From: JAEXNA01 sp050486105
Lineage (GTDB): Bacteria; Vulcanimicrobiota; Xenobia; Xenobiales; JADMJV01
Reading direction: 5' to 3'
Length of the DNA stretch: 20,384 nt
NCBI GenBank assembly: GCA_050486105.1
Contig: JBJHCR010000085.1
Location: 1-20,384 of the forward strand
Part shown: positions 15,005 through 20,384 of the stretch, piece by piece
How the letters are laid out: each line of letters opens with the position of its first letter
Position numbering within the stretch: the first letter of the stretch is position 1
Made by a program: the position numbers and the translations under genes
The notes under the pieces: generated by a model
Databases searched by the model: none
Seen by the model: the letters and a program-made list of their open reading frames with translations, nothing else
What the model was told of the DNA's origin: nothing

Positions 15005-15158
15005 TCTTTAGAAGACTCGGAAAGAGTTCTCCAACTTCGAGCCCAGTTGCTCAGCGACCGCCGGAACGAGTTTATCGACGAGGTCATCGAGCAAGTAGAA
15101 TTCTGGAATTCGGCAAGTGCTGGAGAAATGGAATGCTCCTGTCAAATCCTTGGCTGGG

Positions 15159-15340
15159 TCAAGATTCGGCCAGCCTGCGAAGGTCGTCAAGATCTTCTAC
15201 CACCAATGAGGTTCGGTCGAGGTGACTGATCAAACCGTCTTCTTGGAGTTGGGTCAAGATTCGTGAAATTGTCGATCCGTTCAAGCCCAAAAGCCGAGCC
15301 ACCAGGGTACGGGGTAGTGGAAGTTCCAAGGTCCAGGGTG
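15159..15340 (-). pseudogene. C-terminal HTH stump of a Crp/Fnr-family regulator
   Basis: The minus-strand frame ending at TGA 15159 reads LPLPRTLVARLLGLNGST, then ISRILTQLQEDGLI, then VVEDLDDLRRLAES. This is the winged helix-turn-helix end of Crp/Fnr proteins, with the recognition helix followed by a D-x-x-x-L-x-x-L tail. The cyclic-nucleotide-binding N-terminal domain is absent: upstream on the minus strand the sequence becomes the 5' end of the EF-hand gene. It lies about 20 bases from the proposed right end of the insertion sequence. Confidence 0.65.
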
Positions 15341-15375
15341 ACGGGAAGCTGGATGGGCCATTGGTCCACTTCAAC

Positions 15376-16122
15376 ATGGACCCCGACAACATCTCTTATG
15401 AACTCAAGAGTGAGCAACGTAGGCCGGGCTCGGGGGCTCCGGCGGTCGAGGGAGGTCACTGGGTCGACGCGGAGGGAGCCAAAGCTACCAAGAATCCCCC
15501 CAAGGGTGTGCAAAAGGACTTTGCCGGCTATCGATACCTTGACAAGGACGGAAATATCGTTGGCGAGATGAAAGAAGACGGCCTCTATCACTATGGCAAA
15601 CAGGAGCCGAGAGAGCTTACCGAATGGTTGGCTCCCAACGGTGGTGATGGCTTTTTGGTCTGGGATTACAACGGTGACGGGCAAATCGAGAGCGCTAAGG
15701 AATTGTTCGGTACGGTAGGGCTCAATGGAGAAACGTTTGCCAACGGGTTCGAAAAACTGGCCTACTACTTCGACAAAGATGGAGATGGAGTGGTTCAAGG
15801 AGCTGAGCTTGAAGGACTGCAGGTTTGGGTCGACTCCAATGCCGACGGGGTCGTCGACGAAGGCGAACTTCGGTCCTTGGCGGAGTTCGGAATCACCAGT
15901 TTTGATGTCAGCAACTACAATGCAGAAACCATGGAAGGTAGCTATCGAGTTGGCGGAAGTGATCCTATACCCTACCTGAATTTCACCGGCCAGTTTGGTT
16001 TCGGGCATTATGGAATGTTCAACCCCCAGATGTTCTTCCCCCAGCAACTATCGTACTTTGATTTTTCGGCCAGTGGCTATTTCAACGGATACGGCGGAAG
16101 CTTTCCCGGAATCTACAATTGA
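15376..16122 (+). CDS. EF-hand-type calcium-binding protein, RTX-associated style
   Basis: 248 residues from ATG 15376 (TTG 15361 is an in-frame alternative; neither has a strong ribosome binding site). The core carries three calcium-loop motifs: DYNGDGQIESAKE, DKDGDGVVQGAE and DSNADGVVDEGE. These are embedded in the phrase order VWDYNGDG, ELFG, NGFEKLAYY, DKDGDG, LQVWVDSN, ELRSLAEFGI. That pattern occurs in secreted RTX-type and haemolysin-like proteins. There is no signal peptide and no RTX nonapeptide array. The N-terminus is Pro/Gly/charged and the last 60 residues are Phe/Tyr/Gly-rich (FSASGYFNGYGGSFPG). The 5' end abuts the Crp/Fnr stump, so the gene may be missing its original start. 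An intrinsic terminator follows. Confidence 0.82.
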   Translation: MDPDNISYELKSEQRRPGSGAPAVEGGHWVDAEGAKATKNPPKGVQKDFAGYRYLDKDGNIVGEMKEDGLYHYGKQEPRELTEWLAPNGGDGFLVWDYNGDGQIESAKELFGTVGLNGETFANGFEKLAYYFDKDGDGVVQGAELEGLQVWVDSNADGVVDEGELRSLAEFGITSFDVSNYNAETMEGSYRVGGSDPIPYLNFTGQFGFGHYGMFNPQMFFPQQLSYFDFSASGYFNGYGGSFPGIYN

Positions 16123-16210
16123 ACCCAGACAATACCAAAGTTGATTGAAACCCAACGACCGTTCCCGGAGATCGCAGAGGCGGCTCACCTCTCCATCTCC
16201 CAACTTAATG

Positions 16211-16234
16211 GGCGCCTTCAGGCGCCTCTTTTTC
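16211..16234 (+). terminator. Rho-independent terminator after the EF-hand gene
   Basis: GGCGCC, loop TTCA, GGCGCC, then TCTTTTT. A compact GC-only stem with a T-run about 90 bases after the stop codon. Confidence 0.82.
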
Positions 16235-16320
16235 GTTCCCCCGGCAATCCAGGCTAAGCCGAAGGGGCTTAGGGCGTTAGTTCCGGTTGGAGCTCTCTGA
16301 GGGGGCACCATCGGTTCTCC

Positions 16321-16890
16321 TTAGGATACCTCATAGCCCGTCGAACAGGCCCTACATGGTCCCACAAATTGGCGAAGCAGCGCTACCCCTAAAACCACCT
16401 TCTCCCCTGCTGCCGATTCACCCAGGATTGTCTGCCAGGCCACCCCTGGCAGCAAGGCGTAGCCTAGCGAACCCATCATGGTGAAGTGACTGAGGTAGGC
16501 CAGGGTTTGGGTACCCAGCTTAAGCCACGGTTGCCTGCCCTGCTTACGGTTGACCTGCACCGACAAATTCTGGCTAACCTCACCGACGGGCACCTGCGGT
16601 TCGTGGTTGCCGATGTGGGCAAGCTCGCCAGTGGGAGTTTGGCCCTCCCAGGTGAATAGAAAAGTTGACCTCACTCCGGTGGCCGTTTGACTGATAAGTG
16701 ACCAAATCAAAGGAGATGGTGGCTTACTCTTCGGAGAGGTTGAAGTTCTCAGGCTCCACCGCCAGATTCCGAGTTTGGATGATGGTGGTCTCATCCGAAA
16801 GAGCCGCCCTCGGCCCCGAGCCACCGCTCTTAATAGAACAAGAAAGACGAGAGAAAACGAGACTCGCCAACCAGGTTCTGTGCCAGCCAT
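16321..16890 (-). pseudogene. Possible decayed gene encoding an exported protein
   Basis: A minus-strand frame of 189 codons starts MAGTEPGWRVSFSLVFLVLL, like a signal sequence, and ends in a protein-like stretch (GQTPTGELAHIGNHEP, then LAYLSHFTMMGSLGYALL). Between them the convincing sequence is in another frame: SDETTIIQTRNLAVEP, ENFNLSEE, a TAA, then ATISFDLVTYQSNG. A gene with two frameshifts and one nonsense codon would explain this. I recognise no family, and the region could instead be non-coding. Confidence 0.33.
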
Positions 16891-16995
16891 CCTGGCCGAT
16901 TGCCCCTAAGGCTTCATCCCAAGAAGAGCCAAGGTCTAAAGGTCTTAAGAAGATCCACTTGGAACAAATCCCCATCCAAACTTTAGGAGTCAATT

Positions 16996-17502
16996 TTGAG
17001 CAAGTTAGTCGTATTGGGCTTCGATTCCCCCGAAAAAGCAGATCAGGTCCTCCACAAATTAGTGACTCTACAAAAGGAGCACCTCATCGACCTGGAAGAC
17101 GCGGCCGTGGTTGTCCGAGGCGAGGATGGCAAGTGCCAGGTCAAGCAAGCGATCAACTTAACAGCGGCCGGAGCAGCCGGCGGCAGTTTCTGGGGCCTCT
17201 TGATTGGGCTTCTCTTTATGCACCCCCTATTGGGAGTGCTCGCCGGCACCGCTGCTGGTGCCATCTCGGGCTCTTTGTCCGACTTCGGGATCAACGACGA
17301 TTTTATCAAGGAGCTTGGCACGACTCTGCAAAACGGTTCCTCAGCGCTTTTCATCCTGGTCCGAAAAGCCACCCCGGACAAGGTGCTCGAAGAGATCAAA
17401 GGTTACGATGGCAAGGTTCTGCATACGTCGCTCTCCATCAAGGAAGAGACGGCACTGAAAGAGGCTTTGGAAAAAGCCCACCGGGACCTGGCGACGGCCT
17501 GA
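16996..17502 (+). CDS. DUF1269 family membrane protein
   Basis: 168 residues from TTG 16996, with TAGGAG seven bases upstream. The opening SKLVVLGFDSPEKADQVL, the AAVVVRGEDGK strand and the central Gly-rich hydrophobic block (GAAGGSFWGLLIGLLF, then LAGTAAGAISGSLSDFGI) are the DUF1269 pattern, followed by NDDFIKEL, ALFILVRKA and a C-terminal strand. The family is widespread, predicted to be membrane-associated and of unknown function. The stop TGA lies two bases before the ATG of the next gene, so the two form an operon. Confidence 0.93.
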   Translation: MSKLVVLGFDSPEKADQVLHKLVTLQKEHLIDLEDAAVVVRGEDGKCQVKQAINLTAAGAAGGSFWGLLIGLLFMHPLLGVLAGTAAGAISGSLSDFGINDDFIKELGTTLQNGSSALFILVRKATPDKVLEEIKGYDGKVLHTSLSIKEETALKEALEKAHRDLATA

Positions 17503-17504
17503 GT

Positions 17505-17957
17505 ATGCGAGGGCTTTTCCTTTCTGTTATTCTCCTGCTTCTTCTCGCAGGAACAGCTCCGGCCGATCCCTATCAGATTGTGGAGAAGGCTCGGCAGGAG
17601 TGCTTCACCCAGCTTCCAGGAACCTACGACGTCGAGGGTTATGACGGGGTGCAACACCTTCCTCGAATGAAGCCTTCCTATCGAGGCTCCTTGACCATCA
17701 CAGCTGAAGGGGACCGTTTCCGGGTGAAAATGCAGTGGCCTCAAGGCAGTGCCGAAGGAATCGGCATGCTGACTCCTGGTCCATTGACTGAGGGACGACC
17801 TCGTTTCTATCTGCTGATCAGTTCGAGAAGCCATGAGGGCAAACTGGCCGTCACCTCCTACACTGTGCAGCCCCCTATGGGACAAGAAACCTGGGAACTC
17901 TACGGACCTTGGATGGGAGAAAAAGACAAAGGGTACGAGCAGGCCCGGAAGAGGTAA
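17505..17957 (+). CDS. Small exported protein of unknown function
   Basis: 150 residues from ATG 17505, two bases after the DUF1269 stop. The N-terminus is a clear signal peptide (MRGLFLSVILLLLLAG, cleavage likely after TAPA). The mature protein begins DPYQIVEKARQECF and contains a YRGSLTITAEGDRFRVKM strand pair typical of small beta-barrel or lipocalin-like periplasmic proteins, but I cannot place it in a family. The same frame is open far upstream to 16698, but that part is a shadow of the DUF1269 gene and has no protein character. It is probably translated by coupling. Confidence 0.82.
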   Translation: MRGLFLSVILLLLLAGTAPADPYQIVEKARQECFTQLPGTYDVEGYDGVQHLPRMKPSYRGSLTITAEGDRFRVKMQWPQGSAEGIGMLTPGPLTEGRPRFYLLISSRSHEGKLAVTSYTVQPPMGQETWELYGPWMGEKDKGYEQARKR

Positions 17958-18053
17958 ATTCGGCTCGGCTGGAGCGTTCTGAACCTGAGACCGGGTGTCC
18001 ACGCCTGCCTCTCCCCTCAATTGTGAACAAACCCGGCCCAAGTTCGCCCTAAA

Positions 18054-18113
18054 TGTAAACGTCCTGTTACTCTCCCGCCGTTTCAGCCTCTAGGACATTT
18101 TTGTTAAGGGCTT
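18054..18113 (+). promoter_or_regulatory. Bipartite 11-bp repeat and -10 upstream of the coiled-coil gene
   Basis: TGTAAACGTCC (18054-18064) is directly followed by TGTTACTCTCC (18065-18075). A -10-like TAGGAC (18091-18096) starts 16 bases after the repeat, the same distance as at 8079-8121. A GTTAAGGGCTTT string (18103-18114) resembles the GTTAACGCTTT found near the other two regulated genes. Confidence 0.48.
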
Positions 18114-18161
18114 TTTCAAGGTCCCCCTGTAGATTGATGACAGAACCATCAGGAGGAACCT

Positions 18162-19889
18162 GTGAATATACAACCCGCAATCGCTCCCAACACCAACGGA
18201 GCAATCAACAAACTCTCATCTAAAGCTTCAGAGACCAAGGCCGCTGCCGAGGAAACCTCCAGCGCCCCATCTCTTCAAGAAACTTTTGTCCCCCAAAGCG
18301 AAGGCGAGAGCAGAAGCTCTGCCGCTTTCCGAGCCGGCGTCCGCCAGGCTGTGGATTGGGGCAACAAAGTCGAGCGCCCCCTCGGAGGCGCCGCCGCCAT
18401 CGGAACCGCCATCGCCGGCGGTCTAGCTCTCTCCTTCGGAGGCGCCGTGGTCGGTGCTATGGTCGGAGGCAGTGTGGCCCCGGTCATCGGCTCCATCACC
18501 AGCAACGGAGTCCTCGACTTTATGGCCAAATCCTTCTCTGCTGTTGGCACCGCCGCTCAAATCGGCTCCACTGCAGGCGCAGTGATGGGCCTGGCCGGCG
18601 GAGCAGTCATCGGCTCCAACATCGGCGGCTCGGTGGCCCAAACCGTGGCCTTCCCCTTCGGCTTCGCTACCGGATTTGCTAAAGGAATGAGCAACCCCGG
18701 CAGCGTTCCTCCCCCCGAGCCCAAAGACCCTAAGAAGTCTGAGCACCGCTCGGAACTCAGAGGCCCGTTCCGGGCTCAAGGCCGAGTGCTCTCCGGAGCC
18801 GGCGTCCTCTCCGGAGCCGTCGGAGGTTTCGTCGGTGGAGCCACCCTGACTGCCGCAGGCTCTCTGGTTGCCGATATGGCCTCAGGGAACTTCACCTTCA
18901 GCAACTTCATGAGCAACCTGCCCAGCACCGCTCTGGTGGGAGGCGCCATCGGCGGCGTGGCCCTGGCAGCGGTCGGCGGATACGGTGGTGAGGGCATCGC
19001 GAAGGCTTCCCAGTGGGGCTACGACAAGACCTTAGGTCGGGCCATGGCCGGTCAACCCGGACTCAAAGATCGCATCGCAAAACGCGAGAACGAACTCAAC
19101 GAACGTCAAGAGAATCTCACCGTACGCTCGGAGACCTTGGCCAATCAGACCGCTGGCTACCGCGCCGAGCATCAGGAGACCTCCGAGATGCTCAAAGGAC
19201 GCGAGAACACCATGCAGTCCGATGAGAAGCAAGTGTCAAGCGACCTCACCGAAGTGAAGACCCGCATCGAAGACAACGCCACCGCCGACTTCAAAAATCG
19301 AGCCGCCACCCCTGACGCCGAACTCGACGCCAAGGGTGAGCACGGAGTTATCGGCGAGCGATCGTCGCTCGACGCTTGGGAATCCAAGCTCAACGGCTGG
19401 GACAGCGAGCTTCAAGACTTCCGCCAGGAGTTGCAGAAGTGGGAAGGTCGCCTGGACAACACCATCGATAAGGAAGCGGCCAAGATCTTCTCCGAAGAGC
19501 GCAAGCCCATCGACAGCCACTTCGGTGGACTGCACAAAGAACTCGATGCCTTCGAGTCCAAGCTCAACAAATACGAAGAGAGCATCCTGAGCCGTATCGA
19601 CGCTCGCTACAAAGAGCGCGTGGGAGCAGAGAAGCCCGGTCTGGAAAGAGAACTCTCCAGCGCCCGACAGGAGAAAGCCTCCGCCGAGCGTGAGCAGTCC
19701 GAGGCCATTCGCAACCGGGACGCCGCCGCCTCTCGCAAGAGCAGCGCCGAGCGCTCCAGAGATTCGGCCCGAAGCCGACTGCGCAATGCCGAGAGCGAAG
19801 GAGCAACGCTGACCAGTCGGATCAGTTCACTGAATTCGCGCATCAGCAGTCTGCAAAGCCAGATCTCAAGCTGCCGCTCGTCCTTCTAA
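18162..19889 (+). CDS. Glycine-zipper membrane and coiled-coil protein
   Basis: 575 residues from GTG 18162, with AGGAGG five bases upstream. Residues 1-70 are polar and Ala/Ser/Glu-rich. Residues about 73-175 and 208-285 are two Gly/Ala/Val blocks with dense GxxxG spacing (GGAVVGAMVGG; GAVGGFVGGA), likely several packed membrane helices. A Pro/Lys-rich loop (PPPEPKDPKK) lies between them. Residues about 300-575 are a long charged coiled coil (KRENELNERQENL; KASAEREQSEAIRNRDAAA) ending in a Ser-rich heptad repeat (LNSRISSLQSQISS) with one Cys near the C-terminus. There is no signal peptide. The architecture suggests a membrane anchor with a long rod, but no function is known. The next gene is a paralogue of its N-terminal half. 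Confidence 0.88.
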   Translation: MNIQPAIAPNTNGAINKLSSKASETKAAAEETSSAPSLQETFVPQSEGESRSSAAFRAGVRQAVDWGNKVERPLGGAAAIGTAIAGGLALSFGGAVVGAMVGGSVAPVIGSITSNGVLDFMAKSFSAVGTAAQIGSTAGAVMGLAGGAVIGSNIGGSVAQTVAFPFGFATGFAKGMSNPGSVPPPEPKDPKKSEHRSELRGPFRAQGRVLSGAGVLSGAVGGFVGGATLTAAGSLVADMASGNFTFSNFMSNLPSTALVGGAIGGVALAAVGGYGGEGIAKASQWGYDKTLGRAMAGQPGLKDRIAKRENELNERQENLTVRSETLANQTAGYRAEHQETSEMLKGRENTMQSDEKQVSSDLTEVKTRIEDNATADFKNRAATPDAELDAKGEHGVIGERSSLDAWESKLNGWDSELQDFRQELQKWEGRLDNTIDKEAAKIFSEERKPIDSHFGGLHKELDAFESKLNKYEESILSRIDARYKERVGAEKPGLERELSSARQEKASAEREQSEAIRNRDAAASRKSSAERSRDSARSRLRNAESEGATLTSRISSLNSRISSLQSQISSCRSSF

Positions 19890-19900
19890 CCTCGACCGCG

Positions 19901-19931
19901 CGGCGGAGGGCCGGCCTCCGGCCCTCCGCCG
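19901..19931. repeat. Perfect 14-bp GC-only hairpin
   Basis: CGGCGGAGGGCCGG (19901-19914) and CCGGCCCTCCGCCG (19918-19931) are separated by CCT. It sits 12 bases after the stop of the coiled-coil gene and about 50 before the next start. No T-run follows, so it may slow polymerase or protect the upstream message. Confidence 0.7.
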
Positions 19932-19979
19932 CCTACCCGCTGCCACTGCAGCCAAAAAAACAAAGGATTCTCAAACGTC

Positions 19980-20384
19980 ATGCAGATCATAACATCCAAT
20001 CAACAGATCGCTCCCAAGACCGCCCTGGCCCCCACCAAGGCCACCGTGGTCAGCGCTCAGCCCGAAGAGCAGGCTGAGCTTCCCAAGGACAGCTTCGGCT
20101 CCACCGTAAAGCGCGAAGCTCTCGGAGAAGCCCGCGACCTTTCCCGCCGAGTTTCCAATATGACCGCCGGAGCAGGCGGCATCATCGGAGCTTCCGCCGG
20201 CGCCTGGACCGGAATGGTCGGCGGCGCTATGGTCGGTGTCGCCGCCGGTGGCGCCGTGGCCGCTCCCATCTCTTCCATCCTCTCTAACGGAGGCTGGGAT
20301 TTCATCAAGACAGGTTTCCAAACCGTCGGCACCGCCGGACAGATCGGAATGGCCGTCGGAGCAACCGCGCTCGCCGTCGGCGGC
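19980..20384 (+). CDS. Glycine-zipper protein, paralogue of the 18162 gene (3' end outside the window)
   Basis: 135 codons from ATG 19980 to the right edge without a stop. An AAAGGA lies about 12 bases upstream, a weak site. The N-terminus (MQIITSNQQIAPKTALAP) is polar and Gln/Pro-rich like its neighbours. From about residue 60 the sequence follows the first zipper block of the upstream protein closely: MVGGAMVGVAAGG against AVVGAMVGG, SILSNGGWDFIKTGFQTVG against SITSNGVLDFMAKSFSAVG, then GTAGQIG against GTAAQIG. Tandem duplication is the simplest origin. Whether it also carries a coiled coil cannot be seen. Confidence 0.85.
   Translation, partial: MQIITSNQQIAPKTALAPTKATVVSAQPEEQAELPKDSFGSTVKREALGEARDLSRRVSNMTAGAGGIIGASAGAWTGMVGGAMVGVAAGGAVAAPISSILSNGGWDFIKTGFQTVGTAGQIGMAVGATALAVGG

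Larger units (their letters stand above)
13497..15140 (+). mobile_element. Degenerate ISKra4-like insertion sequence
   Basis: A transposase reading frame on the plus strand lies between candidate terminal inverted repeats. The left is GGCGCATTCCAATTT (13498-13512); the right, read on the minus strand, is GGAGCATTCCATTT (15139-15126). They share GG, then GCATTCCA, then TTT. The element would be about 1.64 kb. I see no target duplication. The left flank is a broken PIN-like gene and the right flank a Crp/Fnr stump, so flanking DNA has been lost. Family assignment rests on motif memory and the ends are tentative. Confidence 0.65.

Noticed and set aside
16698..17504. Long plus-strand open frame upstream of and continuous with the 17505 gene
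   Set aside because: It has Arg/Pro-rich shadow composition, overlaps the DUF1269 gene in another frame and lacks a ribosome binding site. The real start is ATG 17505 with a signal peptide.
18356..18682. Arg/His-rich plus-strand frame inside the coiled-coil gene
   Set aside because: It is the out-of-frame reading of a GC-rich Gly/Ala coding region.
1..20384. CRISPR arrays, rRNA or tRNA genes
   Set aside because: No regularly spaced repeat-spacer pattern, no cloverleaf and no conserved rRNA stretch was seen on either strand by eye.

Overview
The window looks like a bacterial chromosome segment from a Gram-negative-type organism with type IV pilus or type II secretion machinery. Shine-Dalgarno sites (AGGAG, GGAGG) precede most genes, and ATG, GTG and TTG are all used as starts. 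TAA, TAG and TGA all act as ordinary stops, so this is the standard code. I cannot assign a phylum from the sequence. The kinase-like/GspE fusion and the many glycine-zipper paralogues with no obvious named family suggest a poorly sampled lineage.

Layout. (1) 1-2848, minus: a very large protein, cut by the left edge, with MshEN, protein-kinase-like, second MshEN and GspE/PilB ATPase domains. The kinase-like part has lost key catalytic residues. (2) 3155-5425, plus: a decayed glycine-zipper fragment, a glycine-rich small protein and an unknown helical protein. (3) 5653-7710, minus: an exported, probable lipoprotein with four bacterial Ig-like repeats and a Gly/Asp/Asn-rich tail. (4) 8160-9833, plus: a DUF2807 (head-GIN) protein without a signal peptide, a small putative exported protein and a glycine-zipper protein. 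The first and third have direct repeats with an 11-bp period upstream, the geometry expected for an OmpR/PhoB-type response regulator.

(5) About 10.0-15.35 kb: an accessory and decay zone. It holds a hypothetical protein, then on the minus strand an HTH antitoxin, a PIN toxin broken by an in-frame TAG and a metallophosphoesterase whose GTG directly follows the PIN stop. Next come a truncated and frameshifted PIN-like (DUF4935-type) gene, a degenerate ISKra4-like insertion sequence with two in-frame stops, and the C-terminal stump of a Crp/Fnr regulator. The stumps on both sides of the insertion sequence suggest IS-linked deletions.

(6) 15376-20384: an EF-hand calcium-binding protein (plus); a doubtful decayed gene (minus); a two-gene operon of a DUF1269 membrane protein and a small exported protein; a 575-residue glycine-zipper and coiled-coil protein; and a paralogue of it running off the right edge. 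The promoter region of the coiled-coil gene shares a bipartite motif and -10 spacing with that of the DUF2807 gene.

Inferred theme: a locus for surface or envelope functions (a kinase-like pilus/secretion ATPase, Ig-like lipoprotein, DUF2807 protein, EF-hand protein, glycine-zipper membrane proteins), parts of which appear co-regulated, interrupted by a toxin/transposon island.
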